Source: Herminiimonas sp.
GTDB taxonomy: Bacteria; Pseudomonadota; Gammaproteobacteria; Burkholderiales; Burkholderiaceae
Assembly (NCBI RefSeq): GCF_030655415.1
Contig: NZ_JAURVN010000010.1
Location: 1-64,000, forward strand
Direction: 5' to 3'
Length of the DNA: 64,000 bases
The notes under the pieces were generated by a model that saw only the letters and a program-made list of their open reading frames with translations, did no database searches and was not told the DNA's origin. Both the position numbers and the translations under genes were made by a program. Positions 1-8,495 of the stretch are shown piece by piece (the stretch's first letter is position 1; the number at the start of each line of letters is the position of its first letter).

Positions 1-2
1 GA

Positions 3-866
3 AAAGGTAGCTGGGCCAGTGTCGAAGAATTCAATAAGTCGCAACGACGGTGGTCCATTGCCGGCGTAGTACTCCTCGTCGCGTCAATTGCAATTAATGT
101 CCTGCTGGGGTTTTACAAAGAGGGGCATAAGACACCGTTACCAAGAAATGAAGCAGTGGGAGGAATGGATTTGTCCATGCCACCAATCACATCAGAGAAC
201 GTGGCACCGGTTGAACATGTGCATGATGAAACTACCTTGGCTAACGTAGATAAAGAGGGAGTAGATTTATTAGAGACACGCTACGGTGACCTCACAACCA
301 ATGCGCAGGCCCAACTCATCCTCAATGGCCGTTTAGTAAAGCCAGCAGTCCAGGCGAATTCATCACTCTCGATCAAAGAGTCGTTCCGTATTGGAGAGGA
401 TCATCTTGTCCTTGTTGAAAATCGTGGTGGATCGGCATGTCCCGCACTCTTTAATTTCGTCGCAGTTCGGGCGAACGGCGCGCAGAGCTACCCGACATTC
501 GGAACATGCACTGATATTTACCAGGTCGAGCGCATTGATAACTCCGTGGTCTTGACCATGCAGGGAGAGAGTAATCAGGCGCATCGATACGTATTTGTAA
601 ACGGCCTGCTTATAGACAATGGCAAACAAGTAGGAACGCAGCCAGCAAAAGATTTTTCTGTTGAGGCTGTCGTTGACGACCCGGACGGTTTCACAAACGT
701 ACGTGCACAAGCCAATGGAAAGAGCGCCATCATTGGGCGTGTCGAGAGTGGAGCTACATTCCAGACCCATCCGCAAAATTCGGATTGGTGGAAGGTGCAG
801 ACAGCAGGAGGCGCGGAAGGATTCATTCACCGTAGCCGCATCGTTTTACTGCAGCAGAGGTTCTAA
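3..866 (+). CDS. Membrane-anchored SH3b-domain protein (5' partial)
   Basis: The reading frame is open from the first bases of the window, so the N-terminus is missing. The visible 287 residues begin with a short polar stretch, then one hydrophobic helix (about residues 18-38, ending LLGFYKEG), then a long extracytoplasmic-type region. About residues 220-280 form a bacterial SH3-like (SH3b) domain with the typical DPDGFTNVRAQANGKS start and WWKVQ core. A GTG at 156 is an internal codon, not a credible start, because it would remove the membrane helix. SH3b domains usually bind peptide or cell-wall ligands; the middle domain is not recognised. It lies in the island and is followed by a strong terminator. 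Function unknown. Confidence 0.75.
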   Translation, partial: KGSWASVEEFNKSQRRWSIAGVVLLVASIAINVLLGFYKEGHKTPLPRNEAVGGMDLSMPPITSENVAPVEHVHDETTLANVDKEGVDLLETRYGDLTTNAQAQLILNGRLVKPAVQANSSLSIKESFRIGEDHLVLVENRGGSACPALFNFVAVRANGAQSYPTFGTCTDIYQVERIDNSVVLTMQGESNQAHRYVFVNGLLIDNGKQVGTQPAKDFSVEAVVDDPDGFTNVRAQANGKSAIIGRVESGATFQTHPQNSDWWKVQTAGGAEGFIHRSRIVLLQQRF

Positions 867-936
867 CATCCTTCAATCAAAAAGGCATCAGATAAGAGCC
901 GTTCAGAACTTGCAATAACCCAACCCAAAATTAATC

Positions 937-961
937 AAGACCGCTTCGGCGGTCTTTTTTA
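937..961 (+). terminator. Rho-independent terminator
   Basis: An 8-bp stem AAGACCGC / GCGGTCTT closes a TTCG tetraloop and is followed by a T run. It ends the SH3b gene transcript. Confidence 0.9.
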
Positions 962-1036
962 TTTCCTTCTTCATATTCAACATAACAGGAACTGCGTCCC
1001 TTTCATGGTGGACGCACTCCTCTATCTGGAGGTCTT

Positions 1037-1564
1037 ATGACAACTACCGTCAACGCATGCGCAGAGAAACAAGGACCCTATTCTCTGCGACCTTGGAGCG
1101 AATTTCTGCATGACCTAACAGCAGTAGATACGTGGATTGTGCACAGAGCGATTCAAATCTTGGATGAGCATGTGATCAAGCATGGCCCGAAGCTAGCTAG
1201 TCCACAGGACGTGAAGGACTACTTGCGACTGCAACTGATCAATGAACAACGAGAGGTGTTTGCGGTGCTGTTCATGGATGTTCAACATCGCGTGATTGCT
1301 TATGAACCACTGTTCTTTGGAACGATCCATCAGACGTCTGTCTATCCACGAGTAATCGTTCAACGCGCGATGTCGTTGAATGCTGCATCAATGATCTTGG
1401 CACACAACCATCCTTCTGGTAGCACAAAACCGAGTGATGCCGACAAGCAACTTACCAATCGGCTTAAATCGCTTCTGGAGTCGATCGACGTACGCGTACT
1501 AGATCATTTCATTATTGGTGATGAAGGCACATTCTCTTTTGCTGAGCACGGACTACTCTTTTAA
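1037..1564 (+). CDS. RadC-family JAMM/MPN+ domain protein
   Basis: 175 residues, matching the C-terminal JAB domain of RadC (DUF2466). The metal-binding JAMM signature is complete: H123-x-H125 in AHNHPSG, then S133 and D136 in KPSDAD; a Glu in NEQREVF (about 70-73) is the likely catalytic acid. The N-terminal helix-hairpin-helix part of full-length RadC is absent, as is usual for mobile-element copies. ATG start with TGGAGG 5 nt upstream. Stand-alone RadC-like proteins are common on integrative elements and plasmids, often beside anti-restriction genes; the substrate is not established. Here it sits two genes from the tRNA-proximal regulatory block and upstream of the relaxase. Confidence 0.88.
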   Translation: MTTTVNACAEKQGPYSLRPWSEFLHDLTAVDTWIVHRAIQILDEHVIKHGPKLASPQDVKDYLRLQLINEQREVFAVLFMDVQHRVIAYEPLFFGTIHQTSVYPRVIVQRAMSLNAASMILAHNHPSGSTKPSDADKQLTNRLKSLLESIDVRVLDHFIIGDEGTFSFAEHGLLF

Positions 1565-1693
1565 ACCCTATCTAACCACTAAACATCTAATCATTTTTTA
1601 CATCTCTACCTATGTTATGCGAGACAGTAATACAGGTAATTGATGATGGAGATAGTGATCGTTGAATAACAAGAGCTACTAGAGGGGTGATAT

Positions 1694-1710
1694 AAGGACG
1701 CGCACTTAAC
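1694..1710 (-). other. Candidate oriT nick region (MOBQ-like)
   Basis: On the minus strand this reads GGTTAAGTGCGCGTCC (1711 down to 1696). The core TAAGTGCGC matches the nick region that I recall for RSF1010/R1162-type MOBQ plasmids, where cleavage falls after TAAGTGCG. It lies about 110 nt before the MobA/MobL relaxase start, where an oriT is expected. I see no good inverted repeat next to it. Confidence 0.45.
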
Positions 1711-1763
1711 CTTTCTCCAATATTCTTTTAAAAAACATCCTGTATTCACTTCATCTCACACGC

Positions 1764-1791
1764 AGCCAGCGAATCAACTCGCTGGCTTTTT
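1764..1791 (+). terminator. Rho-independent terminator
   Basis: The 9-bp stem AGCCAGCGA / TCGCTGGCT with a 6-nt loop is followed by TTTT. It stands about 200 nt after the RadC stop and just before the relaxase, so 1565-1763 is transcribed leader or trailer; only the oriT-like site was recognised there. Confidence 0.8.
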
Positions 1792-1816
1792 AACGTCGAC
1801 ATGAGGACAAATACAA

Positions 1817-2521
1817 ATGGCAAGCTTCCATCACTCCATCAAGAGCGGCAAGAAAGGTACAGCAGCAAATCACGCTGCTTACATAAGTAGAAAGGGTAAA
1901 TACAATCAACGCGATGACCTCGTGGCAACCGGGCACGGCAACATGCCCAAATGGACAAAGGACGATCCAAATGCATATTGGAAGGCGGGAGACAAACACG
2001 AACGTGCGAACGGTGCAGTGTACCGGGAGCATGAAATTGCACTACCTTCCGAGTTGAACCTTGAACAAAATCTGAATCTGGTCAATGACATAATCGCCAG
2101 CATCGTGGGCGATAAACCCTATCACTATGCGGTGCATTCACCTCGATCATCGATTCAAGGGGCAACCAACACACACCTGCATTTAATGTTTTCTGATCGT
2201 TTGGATGATGGCATTGACCGTTCACCCGAACTATTATTCAAGCGATACAACTCGGCACAGCCGGAAAAAGGAGGATGCAGGAAAGACAGTGGTGGAAAGA
2301 GCCCGATTGAACTTAGGGAAGAGATTATAAGAACGAGGCAGATGAGTGCGTATCTTCAGAACGATGCACTTGAAAGAAGCGGACATACAAGTAGGGTGGA
2401 TCATCGGTCATTGAAAGACCGAGGCATAGCAAGGCCTCGAGAACGTCATCTGGGACCTGCACGTGTGCAAAACTTAACGCTTGCGGAGAAGCAGCAATTA
2501 ATTGAATCAAGAAAGCTTTGA
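1817..2521 (+). CDS. MobA/MobL-family relaxase, short form
   Basis: 234 residues resembling the relaxase domain of MobA/MobL (MOBQ) conjugative nickases, which cut oriT on one strand and stay bound through a Tyr. Seen: N-terminal ASFHHSIKSGKKG, a candidate catalytic Tyr at about 22 in NHAAYISR, the metal-binding histidines H120 and H122 in NTHLHLMFSDR, and the late RVDHRSLKDRGI signature. The usual long C-terminal helicase or primase extension is absent, so this is a bare relaxase domain. ATG start with GAGGAC upstream. With the oriT-like site before it, it suggests a mobilizable rather than self-transmissible element; no coupling protein or type IV secretion gene is visible. Confidence 0.85.
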   Translation: MASFHHSIKSGKKGTAANHAAYISRKGKYNQRDDLVATGHGNMPKWTKDDPNAYWKAGDKHERANGAVYREHEIALPSELNLEQNLNLVNDIIASIVGDKPYHYAVHSPRSSIQGATNTHLHLMFSDRLDDGIDRSPELLFKRYNSAQPEKGGCRKDSGGKSPIELREEIIRTRQMSAYLQNDALERSGHTSRVDHRSLKDRGIARPRERHLGPARVQNLTLAEKQQLIESRKL

Positions 2522-2547
2522 AATTAATCGTTCACTAGTTTTGAAAT

Positions 2548-2585
2548 GCCTGCGATTCCTGCGATTAATCGCAGGAATCGCAGGC
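2548..2585. repeat. 38-nt perfect palindrome
   Basis: The sequence is a perfect inverted repeat without loop, centred on ATTAAT, and each arm contains a tandem pair of CCTGCGATT. It lies between the convergent ends of the relaxase and the DUF3987 gene. It could act as a bidirectional terminator, although neither side has a long T run. Confidence 0.85.
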
Positions 2586-2624
2586 TAAATGAAAAATTAG
2601 AATTGAATTCTTGCATTGGTTGGA

Positions 2625-4097
2625 CTAATAATCTCCTGGCGAATACATGGGAGACCTACTCTCTGATTTTATTTTAGCTTCCAATACATCCTCCCAAAAC
2701 TGAGGATACTTAAAGTAAATATGGTTGGCATCACGGTATGAATATCCCATATAAACATGGCCGGTTTTAATGAGAACATTCAAAGCAGGCTCTAATTTTT
2801 CCTTTGCACGAATTGCATTGGGACCTCGGTTCATCACCATGTTTTTTGGGAATGACATTTTATAGCCGTCATACCACTGTTTTTGCAAATACTCGAGAAG
2901 CGTTTTCGCATCTAGCGTCTTTTGCGATGGAAACACTATTTTATATTGATCTGCATACCAATCCATAAGTGCTACGGCAGGTTCCAATACATCACCTGTA
3001 ATTTCACCATCCCTGCCAGAGAAAAGATGAAAAATTGCCGCTATGCGACTTGCGTTTTCCATCATTTTGGATCCAAAGTCTTTGATGTCGTGCAGGTCAC
3101 GTCCGTGTCCGAGCCTCGCTTCAATCATATTATTCTTTGCATGCCAAACTTGCTCCGCCTCCTTACTAAACGCTAAGATTATTCGATTGGATTCGGCAGA
3201 TTCCCACCCAGCTTTCATTTTTTCAAGATACTGGATTACCCGTTCATGAAACAGAAATAGATAAGGCATCGGTCTTTTAACATTATTGCGTCTGTCGCCG
3301 ACTATAGACTCTGGTTGACATACTAGGCATCGCGCGAAGTAACCAGATGCACGTAACATCAATCCATTCTTTTTGATATATTCCTTCCAAAGTTTGGGGG
3401 GGATCAGCATGGAAGATGCAATACGGCACGCCACTGCCCTCTTGCTTCGCCCCATTCTATCGACCATTAGCGTTTCTCCACTCCACGCTTGATTCAACTT
3501 TGATGGATTGGCTAACAGAGGTGAGTCCAGAATGACATATCCCTCTGGTGCTGAAAGGAAAAGTGAACGCCCCGTGCCTTCTAACATATCCATTAAGGGA
3601 GTCTCGGACATATCTTGAAAGCATATTCGGCGGCGTCGCCGTTTCATTGGCTTTTTCATTTCGTGAGAGCGCACCATTGCCTCTATTCCCTCTGTTGATT
3701 CATTGCGTGCAGCACTTCTTGATAATTGGCTATTTAAACCTTTCTTAAGTTGTTTCCAAATATTCAAATCGGCTTGAAAATGAATATCTGCTTCTTTATC
3801 TTCTTTGTCACAACGTTCATCAAACTCTTTGAACGGTTGACCCGCTGCATCATCCAGCCCAGATTTGCGATCCCCACTATCCGCAAATATTTTGATAAAT
3901 AGTGAAAGCGGCGATATTTTTCCGTAAGGCAGTCGAACATCATATGACCCCTGAACCGTAGCTGACATGATGGCGAGGAATTGTCCGTAGGCCATTTCGA
4001 TAGGCATCTCAACATTTGCAGCAACTTCAATAATTGCTCTTTGTATGTCTGATGGAAAATGCCGTAATGGACTAGACTCGTCAAAAAAATAATTCAT
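2625..4097 (-). CDS. DUF3987 (YfjI-like) mobile-element protein
   Basis: 490 residues resembling DUF3987/YfjI proteins, found in phages, integrative elements and plasmids and often treated as primase/helicase-associated. A short P-loop-like segment FADSGDRKSG (about 72-81) replaces a canonical Walker A motif; a basic patch KKPMKRRRRR follows at about 150. The ATG at 4097 is chosen because GAGGG lies 5-7 nt upstream; a GTG at 4109 would add four residues. It starts 14 nt after the AlpA-like gene stop, so the two are probably co-transcribed. GC is visibly lower than in the core genes. Role in replication of the element is inference from the family. Confidence 0.75.
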   Translation of the reverse strand: MNYFFDESSPLRHFPSDIQRAIIEVAANVEMPIEMAYGQFLAIMSATVQGSYDVRLPYGKISPLSLFIKIFADSGDRKSGLDDAAGQPFKEFDERCDKEDKEADIHFQADLNIWKQLKKGLNSQLSRSAARNESTEGIEAMVRSHEMKKPMKRRRRRICFQDMSETPLMDMLEGTGRSLFLSAPEGYVILDSPLLANPSKLNQAWSGETLMVDRMGRSKRAVACRIASSMLIPPKLWKEYIKKNGLMLRASGYFARCLVCQPESIVGDRRNNVKRPMPYLFLFHERVIQYLEKMKAGWESAESNRIILAFSKEAEQVWHAKNNMIEARLGHGRDLHDIKDFGSKMMENASRIAAIFHLFSGRDGEITGDVLEPAVALMDWYADQYKIVFPSQKTLDAKTLLEYLQKQWYDGYKMSFPKNMVMNRGPNAIRAKEKLEPALNVLIKTGHVYMGYSYRDANHIYFKYPQFWEDVLEAKIKSESRSPMYSPGDY

Positions 4098-4111
4098 ATC
4101 CGCCCTCACGA

Positions 4112-4330
4112 TTATTTCTTTCTTTCACGACTGCTGAGCCATGCATCAACTTCATTTTCCACCCACCCTACAGAGCTCTTTCCTAGCTTCATTGGGCGTG
4201 GAAATTCACAATCAAAGTAGACGCTACGAGAATTGAGTTTGTTGTAAACCGATGCGGTGCACATATTCGTTTTGGCAGTCAAATCTTTAATACTCAGGAT
4301 GCGCATGGATTGATTTGGATAATATTGCAT
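4112..4330 (-). CDS. AlpA-family helix-turn-helix regulator
   Basis: 72 residues of the AlpA/phage excisionase-like winged-helix type: MRILSIKDLTAKTNM, a recognition region TASVYNKLN, FPRPMKLGKSSVGWVENEVDAWL. Such proteins bind DNA and control integrase expression or excision in prophages and genomic islands. The start at 4330 has AAGGAGG only 4 nt away; the internal MRIL start (4306) is an alternative. It leads a minus-strand operon with the DUF3987 gene. Its upstream region carries two inverted repeats that could be operators or excisionase sites. Confidence 0.85.
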   Translation of the reverse strand: MQYYPNQSMRILSIKDLTAKTNMCTASVYNKLNSRSVYFDCEFPRPMKLGKSSVGWVENEVDAWLSSRERKK

Positions 4331-4407
4331 TAGTCCTCCTTAAATGAATGGGAGGCCATGATCGCGCGCGTTGAGGAAGGTTGGAAAGGCTGTCGGGGGC
4401 CTGATTC

Positions 4408-4426
4408 CCCGACTAAAATAGTCGGG
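4408..4426. repeat. Inverted repeat upstream of alpA-like gene
   Basis: CCCGACTA-AAA-TAGTCGGG, 8-bp arms with a 3-nt spacer, 78 nt upstream of the AlpA-like start. Possible operator or recombination-directionality site; no T run for a terminator. Confidence 0.7.
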
Positions 4427-4471
4427 TTAGAAGTTTTTAGATTTGATTGGAAAGCGGATAGGATGGTTGCG

Positions 4472-4490
4472 GCTACATAGATGATGTAGC
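4472..4490. repeat. Second inverted repeat upstream of alpA-like gene
   Basis: GCTACAT-AGATG-ATGTAGC, 7-bp arms with a 5-nt spacer, between the unknown island gene (ends 4523) and the first inverted repeat. Possible protein-binding site. Confidence 0.6.
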
Positions 4491-4522
4491 GCGGAGATGC
4501 CTTTAACCAGAAAAAGAATTTA

Positions 4523-5263
4523 TTACTTATTTTTGGTTTTAATTAAATTGAAGTGATTTGCGACGTCAGGTTCGCTGAGGTAGTTCTCAATGGTGCGATT
4601 TCTATCCTCTTGTTTAGCCATCCTTATGCCTTCAGTCTTTGCAAAAGCCATTACATCATCTTCTATAGCTCTAACAGCATCGGCAAGGGACTCCCATCCA
4701 TCTAACGGCTTCCGTTGAAATGACAGATTTTGAGCGTACTGCTTTACTTTTGCCCATCCCGTCAGCTGCTTTTCTCTATTCTTTTTACCTTGCTCACTTG
4801 CCACTTTTTTCGCTGCATGCTTTTGCAAGTCCATTAGCTCATCATTAGACAAATCGCTCTCAGCTAAACCACGGAATTCAGCCAACGATCTCCCTGAAGT
4901 TACGTAACCACTCCAATATAAAGCGTCGGTGACGTATGACCATGCGAGTTCTGCATCATTGTCGGATAGGCTCTTTTTGTGGCGATACAAGTATGTAGCT
5001 GAAACCAAAATCGGTCCAAGCGGATGGTAAGCGATGTCATGCTCAGAAATTGACTGTAGTGATAGCAGGTGTTTGACAATCAGGAATGGATCGTCCAGCG
5101 TATCGATATCATTTAAGCTTATGAGTTCGAGTATCCCAAGAAATCCGTGCTCATCGTGAGACGGACTAAGGGACATATAACTTCGCCGTAATGTCGCTTG
5201 TACAGCCACGGCAAAAAAATGAAAATCTTTCAGAGAGCGATTATGTTCATGCACGTTCGTCAT
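4523..5263 (-). CDS. Hypothetical island protein next to tRNA-Ser
   Basis: 246 residues from the ATG at 5263. The open frame runs back to 5401, but that part crosses the tRNA-Ser terminator and the tRNA itself, so the longer version is rejected. The protein is mixed alpha-helical and polar with a Lys/Glu-rich middle (KKVASEQGKKNREKQ at about 151-165). No transmembrane segment or known motif was seen, and it has no tyrosine-recombinase signature, although it takes the place where an integrase often sits. No clear Shine-Dalgarno sequence precedes the chosen start. Not recognised. Confidence 0.5.
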   Translation of the reverse strand: MTNVHEHNRSLKDFHFFAVAVQATLRRSYMSLSPSHDEHGFLGILELISLNDIDTLDDPFLIVKHLLSLQSISEHDIAYHPLGPILVSATYLYRHKKSLSDNDAELAWSYVTDALYWSGYVTSGRSLAEFRGLAESDLSNDELMDLQKHAAKKVASEQGKKNREKQLTGWAKVKQYAQNLSFQRKPLDGWESLADAVRAIEDDVMAFAKTEGIRMAKQEDRNRTIENYLSEPDVANHFNLIKTKNK

Positions 5264-5302
5264 CCATTTGTTCAGCTGATGGGCCAAGTGATGGGCCGAA
5301 AA

Positions 5303-5340
5303 AGAAAAAATCCCGCAACTCGTTGAAATTGCGGGACTTT
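5303..5340 (-). terminator. tRNA-Ser terminator (bidirectional)
   Basis: The 8-bp stem TCCCGCAA / TTGCGGGA (5311-5318, 5329-5336) is flanked by A6 on the left and T-rich sequence on the right, so it can end transcription of the tRNA on the minus strand. It marks the junction of core genome and island. Confidence 0.85.
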
Positions 5341-5351
5341 TTTTTAAAATT

Positions 5352-5442
5352 TGGCGGAGAAAGGGGGATTCGAACCCCCGGTAGGCTATGAACCTACACA
5401 CGCTTTCCAGGCGTGCGACTTAAACCACTCATCCATCTCTCC
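5352..5442 (-). tRNA. tRNA-Ser (GGA)
   Basis: A 91-nt class II tRNA with a long variable arm and encoded CCA. The acceptor stem GGAGAGA pairs with TTTCTCC; the anticodon stem-loop CACGC-CTGGAAA-GCGTG gives anticodon GGA; the T arm is GGGGGTTCGAATCCCCC. Its 3' end faces the island, the usual arrangement when an element has integrated into a tRNA gene. Confidence 0.97.
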
Positions 5443-5484
5443 TGAATTTGTTCTTCGCAGTGCTGCTTTTTAGCGAAGTCGCCG

Positions 5485-5493
5485 ATTATAGCA
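5485..5493 (-). promoter_or_regulatory. Extended -10 promoter of tRNA-Ser
   Basis: On the minus strand TGC-TATAAT, a perfect -10 with TGn extension, 43 nt upstream of the tRNA 5' end. The -35 is poor. Confidence 0.7.
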
Positions 5494-5545
5494 AAATTTT
5501 CTCTAAAAAGGCCCACTTTCCCGCTCTGCCCTGCCATTACGGACA

Positions 5546-5584
5546 GAAAAAAGCCGTCGCGGCTTGTGGCTGAGACGGCTTTTG
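5546..5584 (-). terminator. Terminator of acs
   Basis: Minus strand: stem AGCCGTC / GACGGCT (5574-5580, 5552-5558) followed by T6. Confidence 0.85.
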
Positions 5585-5600
5585 CACCAGAGACAAGAAT

Positions 5601-7583
5601 TTATTGTGCCTGTTTGAGCTGTTCCAGAATTGCCGGATTCTCTAGGGTGGAGATATCTTGCGTAATGTCTTCATCCTTGGCTAGCACGCGCAACAGGCGG
5701 CGCATGATTTTGCCGGAGCGGGTCTTCGGCAGGTTGTCACCAAAGCGGATTTCTTTCGGCTTGGCAATCGGGCCGATTTCTTTCGCTACCCAGTCGCGCA
5801 ATTCCTTGGCGATCTGTTTGGCTTCATCGCCTTCTGGACGGTTGCGCTTGAGGACGACGAAAGCGCAAATCGATTCGCCGGTTGTTTCATCCGGTTTGCC
5901 GACGACTGCTGCTTCGGCGACGATCGGATTGGCAACCAGTGCGGATTCGATTTCTGCCGTGCCCATGCGATGGCCGGAGATATTCAACACGTCATCGATG
6001 CGGCCGGTGATGGTGAAGTAGCCGGTTTCTTCATTGCGGATTGCGCCGTCACCTGCGAGGTACGTCGTGCCGCCGAGTTCTGGCGGGAAGTAGCTCTTGG
6101 TGAAGCGCTCTGGATCGTTCCAGATATTGCGGATCATCGATGGCCATGGGCGCTTGATGACTAACAAGCCACCTTTGCCATCCGGCAGATCGTGACCTGC
6201 ATCATCGACAACGGCTGCGGTAATGCCAGGCAAAGGCAAGGTGCAGGAGCCCGGCACCATCGGTGTTGCGCCAGGCAATGGCGAGATGACGTGACCGCCG
6301 GTTTCTGTTTGCCAGAAGGTATCGGCAATCGGGCAGCGCTCGCCGCCGATATGTTTGTAGTACCACATCCATGCTTCTGGATTGATAGGTTCGCCAACCG
6401 AGCCGAGCAGGCGCAGGCTGCTGAGATCGTATTTGTCCGGATGCACTGCTGGATCGGCTTCGGCCGCTTTGATCAGCGAACGGATCGCGGTCGGTGCGGT
6501 GTAGAAAATCGATACTTTGTGCTTTTGAACCATGTCCCAGAAACGGCCAGCGTTCGGGAACATCGGTACGCCTTCAAACACGATCTGCGTTGCGCCACAC
6601 GCCAGCGGGCCATAGGTAACGTAGGTGTGACCGGTGATCCAGCCGATATCGGCGGTGCACCAGTACACATCTTCCGGCTTGATATCGAAGGTCCATTTCA
6701 TCGTGAGCATGGACCACAACAAATAGCCGGCGGACGAATGCTGCACCCCCTTTGGTTTGCCGGTCGAGCCGGATGTGTAGAGGATGAATAATGGATGTTC
6801 TGCACCGACGGCTACCGGTTCGCATTCTGCCGCCTGTTTTTCAACGAGGTCGTGCAACCAGATGTCGCGATCTTTGACAAAGGTGACGTCGCCACCTGTG
6901 CGTTGATACACGACGACATTGCGGATCGTGTCGCAACCGCCCATGGTCAATGCTTCATCGACGATGGATTTCAATGGCAATTGACGGCCACCGCGTACTT
7001 GATAATCGGCGGTCAGCACGGCGACTGCGCCGGCGTCGATGATGCGTTCTTGCAGCGATTTGGCGGAGAAGCCACCGAACACGACGGAGTGTGTTGCGCC
7101 GATACGCGCGCAGGCTTGCATCGCGGCGATACCTTCGATCGACATCGGCATGTAGATGATGACGCGATCGCCTTTTTTGATATCCAGCGATTTGAGGCCG
7201 TTCGCAAATTTGCAAACGTACTCGTACAACTCTTTATAGGTAGCGCGTTTGACTTTGCCGTCATCCGATTCAAAGATCAGTGCGACTTTGTCCGCGTTGC
7301 CGTTGGTCAGGTGGCGATCAAGGCAATTCCACGACACGTTCAGCTCGCCATCTTCGAACCATTTATAAAACGGCGCGTTGGATTCATCGAGCTTTTTGGT
7401 GAATGGCTTCGTCCAGTGAATGTTCTGTTGCGCGAGGCGCGCCCAGAAACCTTCGTAATCGTCGGACGCCTCCGCACACAAGGCACGATAGGCTTCCATG
7501 CCGCTGATTGCAGCGTTGTTGACGAAATCTTGGGGCGGATTAAATACCCGCTCCTCCTGTTTGAAGCTCTCGATGCTGGACAT
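5601..7583 (-). CDS. acs: Acetyl-CoA synthetase (AMP-forming)
   Basis: 660 residues, the normal family length. It activates acetate to acetyl-AMP and then acetyl-CoA, using ATP and CoA, in the cytoplasm; this supports growth on acetate and acetate scavenging. Seen: ACS N-terminal domain, AMP-binding motif [11 protein letters not shown] (269-279), the WQTETGGH substrate motif, and the C-terminal [11 protein letters not shown] containing the conserved Lys (about K625) whose acetylation controls activity in this family. ATG start; monocistronic, with its own terminator, divergent from the yqhA-fumarase-murI run. Confidence 0.97.
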   Translation of the reverse strand: MSSIESFKQEERVFNPPQDFVNNAAISGMEAYRALCAEASDDYEGFWARLAQQNIHWTKPFTKKLDESNAPFYKWFEDGELNVSWNCLDRHLTNGNADKVALIFESDDGKVKRATYKELYEYVCKFANGLKSLDIKKGDRVIIYMPMSIEGIAAMQACARIGATHSVVFGGFSAKSLQERIIDAGAVAVLTADYQVRGGRQLPLKSIVDEALTMGGCDTIRNVVVYQRTGGDVTFVKDRDIWLHDLVEKQAAECEPVAVGAEHPLFILYTSGSTGKPKGVQHSSAGYLLWSMLTMKWTFDIKPEDVYWCTADIGWITGHTYVTYGPLACGATQIVFEGVPMFPNAGRFWDMVQKHKVSIFYTAPTAIRSLIKAAEADPAVHPDKYDLSSLRLLGSVGEPINPEAWMWYYKHIGGERCPIADTFWQTETGGHVISPLPGATPMVPGSCTLPLPGITAAVVDDAGHDLPDGKGGLLVIKRPWPSMIRNIWNDPERFTKSYFPPELGGTTYLAGDGAIRNEETGYFTITGRIDDVLNISGHRMGTAEIESALVANPIVAEAAVVGKPDETTGESICAFVVLKRNRPEGDEAKQIAKELRDWVAKEIGPIAKPKEIRFGDNLPKTRSGKIMRRLLRVLAKDEDITQDISTLENPAILEQLKQAQ

Positions 7584-7796
7584 TGTCCCCTCCGTTACGG
7601 ATTTTATTTGTTACTCACAATATGCTTCTACTCTTACTGAAGCCTTACACCAATCTGACGTTCAATTTGACTTTGGAACCAGCGCAAACAATTCAAGTCG
7701 AAAGTTGCCATTCTACCGAGGTGCACCGCAGCAAAAAGCGTGGGCGCGTGTAAAATGCAGGCTTCTATTCGTCATCTATTACCACATCAAATCTAA

Positions 7797-8420
7797 ATGA
7801 AACCATCTTCTGCCGTCGACGAATCAAAATCAAAAAAACGCATCCATCCACTGGCGAGTTTTATTTTCATGACGCGCTGGCTGCAGCTGCCATTGTATAT
7901 TGGTCTGATCCTGGCGCAATGCGTCTACGTATTTCACTTCTGGGTAGAACTGTCGGATTTGATCGGTGCGATTTTCGGCAATGCTGATTCGCTGAAACAT
8001 ATTCTGGACGTCGTCACCATTCCCGGCGCACAACGAGCAGAGAAGCTGACCGAAACCACCATCATGTTGGTCGTGCTTGGTTTGATCGACGTTGTGATGA
8101 TCTCGAATCTGTTGATCATGGTGATCATCGGCGGCTACGAAACCTTCGTCTCGCGCATGAATCTGGAAAGCCATCCAGATCAACCAGAATGGTTATCGCA
8201 CGTCAACGCGTCGGTATTAAAAGTCAAACTCGCAACGGCGATCATCGGCATCTCGTCCATCCATTTGCTGAAAACGTTTATCAACGCTTCGTCCTACGAT
8301 GCAAAGACGCTGTACGCGCAAACCGGTATTCATATCGTCTTCCTGGTGTCGGCATTGGCGATTGCTTACGCTGATCGCATCATGGCGGAAACCAATTCAC
8401 TGAATCAGCAAGCGCACTAA
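7797..8420 (+). CDS. yqhA: YqhA / UPF0114 family inner-membrane protein
   Basis: 207 residues with about four hydrophobic helices (near 35-55, 95-120, 150-170, 180-195) and a polar N-terminus; the central VVLGLIDVVMISNLLIMVIIGGYE and ESHPDQPEWL segments are characteristic of UPF0114/YqhA. The molecular function of the family is not known. It is 75 nt upstream of the fumarase gene in the same direction and probably co-transcribed. No clear Shine-Dalgarno sequence precedes the ATG. Confidence 0.9.
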   Translation: MKPSSAVDESKSKKRIHPLASFIFMTRWLQLPLYIGLILAQCVYVFHFWVELSDLIGAIFGNADSLKHILDVVTIPGAQRAEKLTETTIMLVVLGLIDVVMISNLLIMVIIGGYETFVSRMNLESHPDQPEWLSHVNASVLKVKLATAIIGISSIHLLKTFINASSYDAKTLYAQTGIHIVFLVSALAIAYADRIMAETNSLNQQAH

Positions 8421-8495
8421 TTCAACTCATTGAATCAACTTATTGAATCTACGTAGCCCAACCTAGTTCCACTAACGTTCAAAGCCGATACTGCC

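Noticed and set aside
5276..5326. Short plus-strand frame MGRKRKNPATR resembling the first residues of phage integrases
   Set aside because: Only 11-15 codons before a stop, no ribosome binding site and it runs into the tRNA terminator; chance similarity cannot be excluded.
5264..5401. Upstream extension of the 246-residue island protein
   Set aside because: It would translate through the tRNA-Ser gene and its terminator; the amino acids there are just the tRNA read in frame.
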